Numbered from the stretch's first letter, positions 28,373 through 38,885 are shown. The stretch: 64,000 bases of DNA from Sulfuricurvum sp. (GCF_028710345.1 NZ_JAQTUH010000002.1:248001-312000); one strand, 5' to 3'. Numbers and translations are program-made. The notes: generated by a model from the sequence alone, not told the origin.

Positions 28373-29792
28373 GTTTTAGATTGGTGTGTTGAGGAGGGGT
28401 CACCCCTGCATAGCGTTCGAAATCACTATGTTCATCATAGGGGTTTTGGGCGATACGGAGCAGATCGTTTACACGTGTATAATTCCCCCCCTCCGCTTCA
28501 TCGATAGCCTCTTGGAGGATGTAGTTTTTGAGGACGTATTTGGGATTGGTACGGAGCATTTGTCTATGACGTTCATCCACAGATGAGCTGTTATCGGTTA
28601 ACCTCACGTCGTATCGTTCAAGCCATTCATTGAGTTGATTTGGGGCGAGAGTCAATGCTAATAGTGCATCCCGATTACCCTCATAACGGCTAAGAGTACG
28701 GAAGAACGGGGTCATATCGATACGCCCGTTTTCCATGACGGAAAAGAGGGCTCTCAACAGATCACTATCGTTTTCTTGTGTCGTGTCAAGACCGAGTTTG
28801 GCACGTAAAAGTTGCATAAGTTGGTTTGTGAAATAGTTGCCGTATTGTTCTAACTCGCTTTGGAGCTTTTCGTGGGTAACTAGAGGAGAAAGGGCATGGG
28901 CAAGACGTTCAAGATTCCAATACCCGATACGTGGCTGGTTATCGTAGCTGTATCGTCCTTGAGCATCAGTATGATTGCAGATGTAACCACTTTCAAATGT
29001 ATCCATAAATGCGAAGGGACCGTAATCGATGGTGATACCGATGGCGGACATATTATCGGTGTTCATTACCCCGTGGTTAAATCCAACCGATTGCCAAGAA
29101 GCAATCAGTTCTGCGGTTCGTTTCACGATTTCAGCGAACATTTTGAGATAGGCATCTTCACTGCCTATAAATTGTGGAAATGATTCTTGGAGACAAAAGT
29201 CGGCTAAGCTTTCAAGCTCTTTGTGTTTATTGGTATGGAAAAAATACTCAAAACTTCCAAACCGTATCCAAGACGGTGCTAAACGCAACACGATAGCACC
29301 TCTCTCCCATCGCTCACGCGCTACTTTTTCATCAGAACTGATCAGTGCCAGCGCACGGCTTGTGGGAATTCCAAGGGCGTTCATCGCTTCACTTATCAAA
29401 TATTCGCGAATGGAGGAGCGTAATACGGCTCGTCCGTCACCTTGACGGGAATAGCGGGTCACTCCTGAGCCCTTTAGCTGTAAGTTCCATCCGTTTAGGG
29501 CTCCTAGATTGATTGCCCGACCATCACCGAGTCGCTGTACGTAATACCCGAACTGATGACCGGCATAGCACATTGCATAGGGGCGTGAACCTTCTAATAG
29601 TAAGGTTCCATTGAGAAGATTTTCGAGTTCTTTATCATTAAGATGGGCTGGATTAAGCCCTAAAAGTTGTGCTACTTCAGGATTGACGCTGACAAGTAGA
29701 GGATTTTTTAGTGGTGTAGGGGAGACTTCATGGTAGAAGATAGTACTTAGATCGAGATAGGGTGTTGTGAGGATTACGTCAGTTAGTTTCAT
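28356..29792 (-). CDS. selO: Protein adenylyltransferase SelO (YdiU/UPF0061)
   Basis: 478 residues, full length. SelO is a pseudokinase-fold enzyme that transfers AMP from ATP to protein hydroxyls and is linked to redox stress. Visible: [59 protein letters not shown], and [20 protein letters not shown] with the metal-binding Asn/Asp. It ends in SCSS, with Cys where animal SelO has selenocysteine. It is convergent with mutS; the 3' ends overlap by 17 bp. Confidence 0.95.
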   Translation of the reverse strand: MKLTDVILTTPYLDLSTIFYHEVSPTPLKNPLLVSVNPEVAQLLGLNPAHLNDKELENLLNGTLLLEGSRPYAMCYAGHQFGYYVQRLGDGRAINLGALNGWNLQLKGSGVTRYSRQGDGRAVLRSSIREYLISEAMNALGIPTSRALALISSDEKVARERWERGAIVLRLAPSWIRFGSFEYFFHTNKHKELESLADFCLQESFPQFIGSEDAYLKMFAEIVKRTAELIASWQSVGFNHGVMNTDNMSAIGITIDYGPFAFMDTFESGYICNHTDAQGRYSYDNQPRIGYWNLERLAHALSPLVTHEKLQSELEQYGNYFTNQLMQLLRAKLGLDTTQENDSDLLRALFSVMENGRIDMTPFFRTLSRYEGNRDALLALTLAPNQLNEWLERYDVRLTDNSSSVDERHRQMLRTNPKYVLKNYILQEAIDEAEGGNYTRVNDLLRIAQNPYDEHSDFERYAGVTPPQHTNLKLSCSS

Positions 29793-29875
29793 ACCAAGAG
29801 TTTTACCTCAAAAAGATAAAACCTTTAGGTGCTTTTAAAAGCAGTTTATTTTTTTTAGGATTATGACTGAGTTAT

Positions 29876-31600
29876 CTATTGACATATCCCTTCGCTATTA
29901 GGGGAACAAACGGGGATGTTAAGGTTGATATTCGCTGAACGGTTGTTGGCAGATTTGGCATGAAAGGTGTAAGTCCCCCCGCCCGTAGGGAATCCGAAAT
30001 TGGTCGCAAAGTGGGGGTATCCTAGATAATCGGTGTAATTCAAAGATATGGCTTGTGTAGTCCCGTCGGTTAAATCAAACGATAGAGAGATGACATCTTT
30101 GTCTTTTGCGGCTATTTCGACCCAATGTGTTCCGGTACGACTAATATCAAATTGAGGAGTCCATTCAACGTTGGTAATGGTCATGTTTGCATCGGCGATT
30201 TGAGTTGAATCCGCTGTAGAAACGGCACGAACACTACAGGTTTTTTCAGTTGCGGGTGCGGTATAAAGCCCATTAGCGGTTATCGAACCGCAATTGGGCG
30301 TGGTGATCGACCAGATGAGTGATTTGTTGCTCGTTCCGGTGATGAGTGCTCTGAGTTGCATGGTGGATGAGGTTTTTAGCCACGAATTTCCTTGCATAAT
30401 GGAGATACCGACTTTACGTTGGAAGTTAGGCTCGATAAACCCTTTTCGTAGTGCTTGAAAGAGAAAATTGGGTTGAGAATGGGATCTCACGTGCCCTTGA
30501 TTGATCGTCCAGATGATAATCCCACCGTATTTGTTATTTCGTGTAAAATCCCCTTTGGCTATGAGAGATTCTTCATCTTCAAAAGATACATAACGACATC
30601 CGTGACGTTCAGATTGGCTCAAAGAGAGATAGGAAGCTTTTGCATCGTTATCCCAAAATCGTGAGGTTTCATCATACGCACCGTTAGTTCCAAAAAGCTC
30701 GGAAAGGGGGTACTCATGATCACCTCCTACGATGCTAACACCGTTTTCGGTGCTTTGGTTAGGGGCAGTTATACCGCCGTTATAGCAAATGGTGTAGAAA
30801 CCTACCCCCATCCCTAGTTTTTCTTTGGGGACACCTGCTTTAACATAACGATCCAATGAGTCATCGATACTGACAGGAGTGGTGGGTTTTACACCTGAAA
30901 GGGGTGAGTTATGCCATGAATACCATCCAGAACCGCTCCAAGAGGTGGTTGGGTAGTAGGACATAAGGTTGAACTGATCGATGTATTGAATCACTTCGAC
31001 AAGTTTGGGATCGACAGTATCGTAATTGATATTTAGAGGTCCTCCGGGGAGGGTAAGGATGGCATTTGGGGCAGCTTGTCGGAGCTCTTTGGCAAAGAGG
31101 ATAAAGAGATCCATATCGATATTGTCTTCCCAGTCTAAATCTAAACCATCATAACCGTACGTATTCATGGCACTAATCAGATTGGAAATAAATTGAGTAC
31201 GATGATTGGTTAGAGCATCGCGAATTTGAACACCGTTACCGGCTCCTCCCAACATTAAAATCGCTTTTTTCCCTGCTGTGTGAGCACGAACAGCAATATC
31301 TTTTGCAAGGGCAGGTCCGTTTGTCGGATCATAATCGAAGTTGGTGTTAAGTGTACCGTCTGAATTGGCAAGGACGCGAGCTACAACAATATGGGTTAAA
31401 CCGCTCCAGTCGATCTCTTCAGGAGGTAACATATCACGCTCATACATGACGTAGTAGCCGGTTACCCATGTTCCTGATGCAGTGTTAGAGATATTGGTCT
31501 CTGATTGTTGCTGTGTTGATGGGTTATCTCCATTGGAACAACCGTTTGAGCCTAGCATAATTAGCAAACTTATTATGAATAGAAAAATAATCTCTTTCAT
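29876..31600 (-). CDS. Exported glycoside hydrolase family 18 protein (chitinase-like)
   Basis: 574 residues. The N-terminus is a signal peptide with a Cys at about residue 21 (LGSNGCSN), an imperfect lipobox, so it may be a lipoprotein. The GH18 barrel spans about 45-390 with the catalytic motif DGLDLDWED (all three Asp and the Glu of DxxDxDxE present), LPGGP, and QFNLMSYYP. The C-terminal part (about 400-574) is beta-rich and Ig-like, with an AMTITN-like strand pattern. GH18 enzymes act on chitin, peptidoglycan-like glycans or GlcNAc polymers; the substrate here is unknown. Confidence 0.88.
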   Translation of the reverse strand: MKEIIFLFIISLLIMLGSNGCSNGDNPSTQQQSETNISNTASGTWVTGYYVMYERDMLPPEEIDWSGLTHIVVARVLANSDGTLNTNFDYDPTNGPALAKDIAVRAHTAGKKAILMLGGAGNGVQIRDALTNHRTQFISNLISAMNTYGYDGLDLDWEDNIDMDLFILFAKELRQAAPNAILTLPGGPLNINYDTVDPKLVEVIQYIDQFNLMSYYPTTSWSGSGWYSWHNSPLSGVKPTTPVSIDDSLDRYVKAGVPKEKLGMGVGFYTICYNGGITAPNQSTENGVSIVGGDHEYPLSELFGTNGAYDETSRFWDNDAKASYLSLSQSERHGCRYVSFEDEESLIAKGDFTRNNKYGGIIIWTINQGHVRSHSQPNFLFQALRKGFIEPNFQRKVGISIMQGNSWLKTSSTMQLRALITGTSNKSLIWSITTPNCGSITANGLYTAPATEKTCSVRAVSTADSTQIADANMTITNVEWTPQFDISRTGTHWVEIAAKDKDVISLSFDLTDGTTQAISLNYTDYLGYPHFATNFGFPTGGGTYTFHAKSANNRSANINLNIPVCSPNSEGICQ

Positions 31601-31688
31601 CCATCTACCTTATAGTTATAAGTAATTATAGATATTTTATATTGATATATTTTATTGTTAATTAGCTTAAGTTAATAGTAAAATTCAT

Positions 31689-32951
31689 TTAAGACAATGG
31701 AGATTTTGCGAGTGGATTGTGACAAAAAATTTCAAAACAGTGCTCTCCATCGGTGTAACTGTAAGAGAGGGTAAAATTATGGGCATCAATAATCGATTTG
31801 ACAATATAGAGCCCCAAACCAAAACTGTGCGGATTTTGATGATGGTGAAAAAACGGCTCGCTTAATGTTTCGAGAGTACACTCAGCAGGCCACGGTTCCC
31901 CTTTATTATAGAAATAGAGTGATTCATTTTTTTGGATAATTCGAACTTTACCATCATTGCTGTATTTGATACCGTTATCGATCAAATTCTTAAATACGGT
32001 TACGAAAACATCACAATCGACATAAAAGAGCGTACCATCATAAGAACTCTCAATACTCTCTTTGGTAAGGAATAAGAAGCTAATTGCTTTTTCACTTAAT
32101 TGTTCGGGTTCGCACCATTCCAAATGGGGGACGAGCGCTCCTGAAGTAATCTGCTCAACACGAACCAGTTCGGCTATGAGATTCTCCATACGAAAAAATG
32201 CCCGTTCTAAAATAGATTTTTCTTCCCCTTTTTTGAGAAAAGGGAGGGAAAGTTTCCCTACAGTAATAGGTGTTTTCAGTTCATGCATGATATTTCGTAA
32301 AAAGAGTCTACGAGCCTCTAAAAGAGTTTGATTCTTATGCATTGCATTATCAAGTGCTTGAGCTACTAGAGCTATTTCATCTTTTTGAGTACTCTTTATG
32401 GGGATATAGGTTCCCTCATTAGCATAGTTATGAATCGAATGGATTAGTCTCTTTAGAGGAAATAGGGTTTTAATAATAAGCCAATATAGGAGTAAAAGGG
32501 CAACTATTAGGGAGATAAAAATCATTTCTGGCCAAAGTGAGCGTTGAGCAGCATCGGTTTTGATGACAAGTAGAGGAGGGGTTGCTTTGGTGAGATAGAC
32601 ATAGAGGTGATTTTCATCTTTTAGTATTTGTATTTTTCCCTCTTTAATGGAATCTTGTATCTCCGGTGGATAGCTTTTAGGGGGTGAGTTAAAAACTGTA
32701 TGCAGTGTTTTTATCAGATCAGGATGGGGCTGGACACTGCTGTAGCCATGTTCTTGTAAAAAATTGTGGCGCTGTGCTGAAGGGAGAAAGATACTTTGTC
32801 GTAATATCAAGAGCAGTTCACCTGCTTCTATCTCAAGTTTATGGGTATGTTCTTGATGAATCTTTTGGTGGATTGAATAGAAGCCAATAATCATGGCAGT
32901 CAGCGTAACCATAAAAAAGAGGGTAATTCTTAGAAAAATACTATGTGCCAT
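31689..32951 (-). CDS. ArsS-like sensor histidine kinase
   Basis: 420 residues. Two membrane segments (about 7-25 and 143-162) enclose a periplasmic sensor of about 115 residues. A HAMP-like linker follows, then HisKA with His223 in NIMHELKTPI, and HATPase_c with NLIDNGIKYS and FGLGLYIVKS. Layout and HisKA sequence resemble ArsS of Helicobacter pylori, which senses acid; the signal here is unknown. The response regulator lies 3 bp upstream in the same operon. Confidence 0.88.
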   Translation of the reverse strand: MAHSIFLRITLFFMVTLTAMIIGFYSIHQKIHQEHTHKLEIEAGELLLILRQSIFLPSAQRHNFLQEHGYSSVQPHPDLIKTLHTVFNSPPKSYPPEIQDSIKEGKIQILKDENHLYVYLTKATPPLLVIKTDAAQRSLWPEMIFISLIVALLLLYWLIIKTLFPLKRLIHSIHNYANEGTYIPIKSTQKDEIALVAQALDNAMHKNQTLLEARRLFLRNIMHELKTPITVGKLSLPFLKKGEEKSILERAFFRMENLIAELVRVEQITSGALVPHLEWCEPEQLSEKAISFLFLTKESIESSYDGTLFYVDCDVFVTVFKNLIDNGIKYSNDGKVRIIQKNESLYFYNKGEPWPAECTLETLSEPFFHHHQNPHSFGLGLYIVKSIIDAHNFTLSYSYTDGEHCFEIFCHNPLAKSPLS

Positions 32952-32954
32952 TAA

Positions 32955-33620
32955 TTAGCCTGAGAAACGATAGCCGCTTCCACGAATAGAGTGGATGAAA
33001 CGGGGGTTTTTAGGATCTTTTTCTATTTTTTGACGTAAACGTCGAATGATAACGTCAATGGTACGTTCAGAACTCTCTTCGGAGATAGAGTCCGATGCGC
33101 TAGCTAGAAAATTACGGCTAAGCGTTTGGTTATTGTGAAGGATAAAAAGAGTGAGAATTTCGTATTCAGCACGTGTGAGAGAGAGACTAGAGCCGTTAAA
33201 AGTAATATTATGTTTTTCTTTATCGAGTGTGAATTGGAGATTTTGTCTCTCTACACTTGGTTTATAGCGACGTAAAACACTTTTAATACGGGCAATGAGT
33301 TCACGCGGCTCATACGGTTTTGAGAGATAATCATCAGCACCGTATTTTAGACCGATCACTTTATCATTGGTATCACTGCGGGCGCTGGATATGATGATGG
33401 GTATATCGGTTTTGAGTCGAATCTCTTTGCACAACTCTAATCCATCCATTTGGGGGAGGGTTAAATCGACAATAATAAGATTAAAGTGTTCATTATCTAA
33501 GAGTTCCAACCCCTCAGATGGGGTTGAAACACCGTGAAGTGCTATCCCGTAGTTTTTGAGATAGTTGACGAGCAGTGTCGTAATATCCGGATCATCTTCG
33601 ACCATGAGGGCTTGAAGCAT
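32955..33620 (-). CDS. OmpR-family response regulator, partner of the ArsS-like kinase
   Basis: 221 residues. Receiver domain with EDD pocket (8-10), phospho-acceptor Asp52 in IIVDLTLPQMDG and Lys in YLSKPYEP; winged-helix effector domain (LTRAEYEILTLF, RTIDVIIRRLRQKIE, IRGSGYRF). It is first in a two-gene operon with the kinase (3-bp gap). Targets cannot be read from sequence; the neighbouring GH18 gene on the same strand is a possible one. Confidence 0.9.
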   Translation of the reverse strand: MLQALMVEDDPDITTLLVNYLKNYGIALHGVSTPSEGLELLDNEHFNLIIVDLTLPQMDGLELCKEIRLKTDIPIIISSARSDTNDKVIGLKYGADDYLSKPYEPRELIARIKSVLRRYKPSVERQNLQFTLDKEKHNITFNGSSLSLTRAEYEILTLFILHNNQTLSRNFLASASDSISEESSERTIDVIIRRLRQKIEKDPKNPRFIHSIRGSGYRFSG

Positions 33621-33740
33621 TATTCTCTCTTTTAGTGGGGATTAGATAATTTTTAAAAAAAGATGTACATCTTAAGTATGACGTAGTGATGTTAATAATA
33701 GGCAAACAAAATATAATTAATATAATGAAAGTTTGATTTT

Positions 33741-35540
33741 TTACACTTCTAATACTATTTTTTTATCTTCACCTTCACGTCGTAGAGTGATGAGTTTTAC
33801 ATATTTTTGAGGAGATATTGCATATTTTTGAGAGTTTTTTGGATCGATAAAATGGATACGTGTATGACCATTATAACTTGTATGGTGGGTTATAGTCGCA
33901 TGTAAATCAGCATCGAGTAGTTTTTCAAGTTCATGCCCTTTTGTACGCATTTCCTCTTCATATGCGTGTATATCCTGTTGCTCTTTATGGAGATCAGATA
34001 GGGCAGATTTAAATTGTTGTACCCGAACAATATCTGCTTTTAGCGGTTGTTCATTTCTTTCGTTAGCGGCTTTTATTTTTAATTGGGTTTGTTTAATCCG
34101 ATTCATCTGCCCCTTGAGAGAGAGCTCTTTGGCTAATAACTCTTTCCCTTTTTGTTGGAGGTAGTGAGCAGAGGCGTGTAACTCATTTTCTAAGAGGGTG
34201 ATCTGCTCCTGATACGATGCGATAGCTCTGGGGTCTATGATGAGGTTGTTTCCCTCTCCAAGAATCGTATGAATTTCAATCGATTTAAGGGCAGTGATAC
34301 GCGCATTGGAATAGAGAGTATCGATTATTACATTTTCCGCAATAATTTCTCCCCCCATCATCTTGGTAACATGGACAGTTACTGCTTCCACTTTGCCAGC
34401 TTCTAGAATCTCTATAGTGGCATTTTTAGCCTTCAAATCGCCACGATGGAGATGAATAGTTGCATTTTCTTGAACTTCAATGAGTGATTTTTTATGAGTT
34501 TGCGCACCTATAGTGACATCACACGCTTGGATTTTGGTATTGCTTCCGACAGTACCGTTAACATCAAGGGTTTGAACATCAATGTTCACCCCTGACCCGA
34601 CGGCATCTTTTGAATTATCTTTATGATCTATTTTAACATGTATCTCTTTATCCGCACCCGCTTCGATGGAACCTGTCTCTTTAAAGCCAGCTTTTTTGAG
34701 TCTCAGTTCATGCCCTATGGCAAAAATACCGTTTGTTCGCTCGACAAAACCGGATTGGGTTGCGTAAAATTTGATAGAGTAGGAATCTTCATGGGCGCGT
34801 AAACTATTATGATCTATATTCAAAGCTGTTGCATAGCGAATCTTCGGCTCGTCAACACCGATGTATTCACCACTGCAACTTCTTCCTGAACGTCCCGGTG
34901 CTGCATAAATATATTCAAAGATTAAATCATCTACTTTTGCCCCTTCGATTAAGACATTACTATTTTTTTTGTAGTGGAGGATGATGGCATCATCGGTTGG
35001 CTGTAATGGGGGGAAATAGTCCGTAATAGCCATCCTGTAGGGGGCTTGAAGAGGACCTTCTTTTTGAATTTTGAGAAGTAATTGATTGATCTGGGTATCA
35101 AAATCGTTGTCGGTAATACCGATGTGCAATCCTGCCTGGAGTTTTTTGCGGTGAAGTTCTTGCTTGATGTACTCTTGTATCCCTTTTTTAAGAGGTATTT
35201 TAGAGGAGGGGTCGATGATAGCTATTGCTTTTGAACGGTATTTGTCCATTGCTAAAGTGAGTCGAAGATCAAAAACAGGGTGAGGTTGAGGGGAATGGAG
35301 GATAAACTCGTATTCTTGACGTACTTCAAATGGAGAAGATCGAATCTCTACTTCGGTAGTAACCGCTTCAAGTCGTGTATTATTTTCGAGCAAGCGCCAC
35401 TCTTCATCCACAGTTCCACGATAATAGGTGCGATAGGTAAGGAGATCAAAATCGATTTTATCACTCTCGACCCCTGATGTGAGAGATCCCTGCTTTAGTG
35501 CCTCTTGGAGAGAAGAGGCGACGATTTTCATAGCTTGCAC
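33741..35540 (-). CDS. DUF342 / FapA-family protein
   Basis: 599 residues, start GTG 35540 with AAGGA nine bases upstream (ATG at 35531 lacks spacing). The N-terminal half contains the DUF342/FapA layout with a Gly/Asp-rich right-handed beta-helix-like region (about 320-430: VGSGVNIDVQTLDVNGTVGS and following turns). A Lys/Glu/Gln coiled coil (about 445-530) comes next and a small C-terminal domain follows. FapA-like proteins occur in flagellar or surface-associated loci and can bind membranes or oligomerise; the function is not settled. It starts 20 bp after an RND pump gene, so it sits at the end of that operon. Confidence 0.75.
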   Translation of the reverse strand: MQAMKIVASSLQEALKQGSLTSGVESDKIDFDLLTYRTYYRGTVDEEWRLLENNTRLEAVTTEVEIRSSPFEVRQEYEFILHSPQPHPVFDLRLTLAMDKYRSKAIAIIDPSSKIPLKKGIQEYIKQELHRKKLQAGLHIGITDNDFDTQINQLLLKIQKEGPLQAPYRMAITDYFPPLQPTDDAIILHYKKNSNVLIEGAKVDDLIFEYIYAAPGRSGRSCSGEYIGVDEPKIRYATALNIDHNSLRAHEDSYSIKFYATQSGFVERTNGIFAIGHELRLKKAGFKETGSIEAGADKEIHVKIDHKDNSKDAVGSGVNIDVQTLDVNGTVGSNTKIQACDVTIGAQTHKKSLIEVQENATIHLHRGDLKAKNATIEILEAGKVEAVTVHVTKMMGGEIIAENVIIDTLYSNARITALKSIEIHTILGEGNNLIIDPRAIASYQEQITLLENELHASAHYLQQKGKELLAKELSLKGQMNRIKQTQLKIKAANERNEQPLKADIVRVQQFKSALSDLHKEQQDIHAYEEEMRTKGHELEKLLDADLHATITHHTSYNGHTRIHFIDPKNSQKYAISPQKYVKLITLRREGEDKKIVLEV

Positions 35541-35559
35541 AGAGTTTTATCCTTATCTT

Positions 35560-37269
35560 TTAAGGCTCTATGATGGATACAGCCTTACGTGGATGAAAAT
35601 TGAAATGTTGCTCTAAGTTCGAATTATCCAATAAAATAGGGACAACTACCAAAGAGGCGACAACTGCTGCTATTGTACCAAAAATAAGTGAAACTCCAAG
35701 CCCTCCGAAAACCGCGTCACTCGCAAGCAATGTTGAAGCGAGTATAATCGCAGCAGCGGTGAGAAAAATCGGTTTCGCACGGGTTGCCGCTGCGTAGGCT
35801 ATCGCCTCTTTTTTCTCCATCCCTTTATCCACCATCAGTGATTTGGTAAAATCGATGAGGAGGAGAGAATTACGCGAGCTAATTCCGATGAGGGCGATAA
35901 ATCCGATCAATGACGTTGCCGTTAAGAAAAAAGTATCTGCGGTAAACACATCCATGATGAAATGACCGACAATAACCCCGACGATAGAGAGAAAACTACC
36001 CAACAGTACGATACCGCTTAGAACAAAGCTTTTGTAATAAACAACCATCAACAAGAAAATGAGGATTAGCGCAGCGATAAATGCCCCTCCGAGATCGACG
36101 AATGTATCCAACGTGACCTTCATCTCACCATCCCATTTAAGATCATAGATATTTTTGCTCTTTTTATCAACAAGTTGAAGATTGAACAAACCGGTTTTGG
36201 TAATCTCGTACTCATCACTGAAGGTATCGAGAATCATATTACGTGCATCCATCAGAGGATAAACCTGAGAGACCATATCGGTTTCAGCGAGGACATTACT
36301 CATTTGGTGAAGGTTTTTACTCACGATCATCGGATTCGATTTTACCGCAACGATATCCACCACCTCAGTGAGGGGAACCATCATCCCCATACCGTTGAGC
36401 AGTTTCAGACTGGAGAGTTTCATTTGAATTGCTCCCAAATCTTTAGAACTAAATTTTTTCCCTGCGGAGTCAAGAACCAAAAAGATAGGGATTTGTTCGG
36501 AAACTTTGCTTGAGTTTTTAACCGCGATATCCATCCCCTCGTACGCGAGATAAAGAATATCGTTGACATGTTTAATATTTAAACCTGCACGAGCAATCTT
36601 ATCGCTGTTAACGCGTACTTCAAATTTATCATAAATCTCATCTTGCATGATATCGATATCAACAAGACCATTTGTTTTTTGGAATACCCCTTTGATACGT
36701 TCACTTAAATGACGAATACCGGAAGCATCGCTACCGTATACTTCCGCTACGATAGCCGCCATTGTCGGAGGACCGGCAGGTGGCTCGACAAATTTGATAC
36801 TGGTTTGCGGGTAGAGGATTTCACACTGTTTTTGAATCACAGGACGGAGACGTTGCACCATCATGTAAGATGGCTCGCTTCGATCATGTTTTTTGGTGAG
36901 GTTGAGAACCACTTCGGCAACATTTTCAGAATTTTTAAAATGGCTCCCTTTGATGAGACCTGCAAAATCGAGTGGTGAACCCGAACCTAAAAATACTTCC
37001 ATATCGAGAGCTTCAGGCTCTTTCTGAAGAATTTTCGTGACGCATTCACTAACGTGTGTGGTTTGCTCGATAGAACTTCCGGTAGGGAGATCGATATAGA
37101 CCGAGTAGGTATCATTATTTTTGCCGGGAAGCATTTTTGCCATGACTAGTTTTGTCGGAATCATGGCAACCGAGAGGATGAACCCTACTAAAGTTAACCA
37201 TAAAAAGAGCCTTTTTTTTGCGGGAGAAGCAAGGACACTGAAGAGATAATTTTCAAACTTTTGATACAT
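35560..37269 (-). CDS. RND efflux permease, C-terminal half
   Basis: 569 residues corresponding to the second half of an AcrB-like pump: one membrane segment (about 20-40), a large periplasmic porter/docking loop (about 55-380), then five more membrane segments, including GFIALIGISSRNSLLLIDF and IFLTAAAIILAST. Its ATG overlaps the stop of the N-terminal-half gene as TAATG, in another frame. Together the halves give about 1100 residues, the normal RND length. This could be a naturally split pump or a recent frameshift in the loop between the halves. Confidence 0.9.
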   Translation of the reverse strand: MYQKFENYLFSVLASPAKKRLFLWLTLVGFILSVAMIPTKLVMAKMLPGKNNDTYSVYIDLPTGSSIEQTTHVSECVTKILQKEPEALDMEVFLGSGSPLDFAGLIKGSHFKNSENVAEVVLNLTKKHDRSEPSYMMVQRLRPVIQKQCEILYPQTSIKFVEPPAGPPTMAAIVAEVYGSDASGIRHLSERIKGVFQKTNGLVDIDIMQDEIYDKFEVRVNSDKIARAGLNIKHVNDILYLAYEGMDIAVKNSSKVSEQIPIFLVLDSAGKKFSSKDLGAIQMKLSSLKLLNGMGMMVPLTEVVDIVAVKSNPMIVSKNLHQMSNVLAETDMVSQVYPLMDARNMILDTFSDEYEITKTGLFNLQLVDKKSKNIYDLKWDGEMKVTLDTFVDLGGAFIAALILIFLLMVVYYKSFVLSGIVLLGSFLSIVGVIVGHFIMDVFTADTFFLTATSLIGFIALIGISSRNSLLLIDFTKSLMVDKGMEKKEAIAYAAATRAKPIFLTAAAIILASTLLASDAVFGGLGVSLIFGTIAAVVASLVVVPILLDNSNLEQHFNFHPRKAVSIIEP

Positions 37270-38876
37270 TAGTGCGCCTTTCCATGGTGGTCATCGGTAT
37301 GAGGTTCAGGTTTTTTAAGAAGTCGTATTGCGAGATACGGCGTAAAAATGTAGGCAACAAAAAGTGATGCTACAAGAGAAACGGGGACATTGGCAGGAAT
37401 CGGTTTCATAAACTGTCCCATCATTTGTCCAACAAACGCCATTGGAACCATGGTGAGAATGATCGCGAGAGTAGCAATATTGGTCGGTGCACCAATCTCA
37501 TCGGTTGCCTCTACCATTAGTTGGTCAGCGTCTTTTGTATGGGCATCGGGTGCATGAAAATGGCGATGAATATTTTCGATAACAATAATCGCAGCATCAA
37601 CCAGTAATCCTAGACTCAGTAGAAAAGCAAAGAGGGTGATTCGATTAATCGTTTGTCCAGTGAGATAGGCGATAAAGAGGGTAATCGCCAAAATAGCCGG
37701 AACGGTAAAGGTGACGATAAGCGATTCTCTCCACCCGAGAACGAAGATGAGCAAAATAGCGATAATAACGATTGAGAGGAGGAGGTGAAATACGAGTTCA
37801 TTAACCGCTTCGTTTGCCCGTTCACCGTCATTTCGGGTGATGACGTAGTTGATCCCCTGAGATTTCATTTGCTCTTTGTATTTTTCAAGTTCCGTTTTAA
37901 CCGCTTCAGCGATGATAACTGAGTTTGTCCCTTGGAGTTTAGAGACGGTGAGGGTGACTTGATCTTTGAGGGGAGCAAAAGTTCCTTTCTCATTTTTCAC
38001 ACTCACCAATGCGGATTTAAAGTTTTGGATATCTTGACCATCGGTTACTGTAGCGACATCACGCAGATAGATTGCCGAACCGCCGTATTGGGCGATGATG
38101 ATATTTCCGACATCTTCGACACTCTCGATAGCGTTGCGCACACCAATCATAACGATTTCATTAGACTCTGTTTTCCCTTTGATTTCAGGGACATTATAGG
38201 AGAGAGCTTGAACCGCTTGAACGATTTGTCCGAGGGAGAGATTATAACCGCTGAGACGGTTGATATCAACTTGGACATTAAACTGATGTTTTTTTGCCCC
38301 CTTAATATCGGTTACGGCGACGTTAGGCAAACCGTTGATGTGGTGTTGAATCTCTTTGACACGATCATAAAGTTGTGTTGGATCCATTTTCGGATTGTTG
38401 GAATAAAACGCAACGGAGACGATAGGGATATCGACATCGATATCGAGGGGTTTAATAATCGGTTGCATCGCCCCTTTTGGGAGGATAGAGATGTTTTGCA
38501 TGATTTTGTCATAAATCTTGAGGTTAGAGTCCTCTTTTGCTTCACCGATAAAAAAGGCGGCATTGATAACGGCGACATTATCCATTGCCATACCGTGGAG
38601 ATTTTCAATCCCCTTAACCTCTTTGAGTTTACGCTCTAACGGTTTGACGATAACATTTTCTATCTCTTTGGCGGTAGCTCCCGGCATTGCGATGATGACG
38701 GTTGAACCACTGACCACCATTTGGGGATTCTCTTCACGTGGCATCATGATGAGTGCAATATAGCCGATTACAAGGAGAAATATCCCTAAAATAGGGGTGA
38801 GTGGATTACGTAAAAACCCCTTGGCTAGTTTTCCGGCAGAATCTTTAGGATGATACGGTGCAGTGTGAAAAGACAT
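37269..38876 (-). CDS. RND efflux permease, N-terminal half
   Basis: 535 residues: first membrane segment (about 28-46), a periplasmic loop with PREENPQMVVSGSTVIIAMPGA and VKPLERKLKEVKGI, and five membrane segments, including LSLGLLVDAAIIVIENI. That segment corresponds to TM4, where many pumps have two acidic residues (VDDA); here only the first Asp is present. It ends in a His/Asp-rich cytoplasmic tail (HTDDHHGKAH) at the natural midpoint. Second-half gene overlaps by one base. Proton-driven export with the adjacent MFP and TolC-like proteins is inferred; substrate unknown. Confidence 0.9.
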   Translation of the reverse strand: MSFHTAPYHPKDSAGKLAKGFLRNPLTPILGIFLLVIGYIALIMMPREENPQMVVSGSTVIIAMPGATAKEIENVIVKPLERKLKEVKGIENLHGMAMDNVAVINAAFFIGEAKEDSNLKIYDKIMQNISILPKGAMQPIIKPLDIDVDIPIVSVAFYSNNPKMDPTQLYDRVKEIQHHINGLPNVAVTDIKGAKKHQFNVQVDINRLSGYNLSLGQIVQAVQALSYNVPEIKGKTESNEIVMIGVRNAIESVEDVGNIIIAQYGGSAIYLRDVATVTDGQDIQNFKSALVSVKNEKGTFAPLKDQVTLTVSKLQGTNSVIIAEAVKTELEKYKEQMKSQGINYVITRNDGERANEAVNELVFHLLLSIVIIAILLIFVLGWRESLIVTFTVPAILAITLFIAYLTGQTINRITLFAFLLSLGLLVDAAIIVIENIHRHFHAPDAHTKDADQLMVEATDEIGAPTNIATLAIILTMVPMAFVGQMMGQFMKPIPANVPVSLVASLFVAYIFTPYLAIRLLKKPEPHTDDHHGKAH

Positions 38877-38885
38877 CCTAACCCC

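Noticed and set aside
35560-38876. Two independent RND pumps
   Set aside because: Each open frame holds only one half of the conserved layout, so they are halves of one pump and not duplicates.
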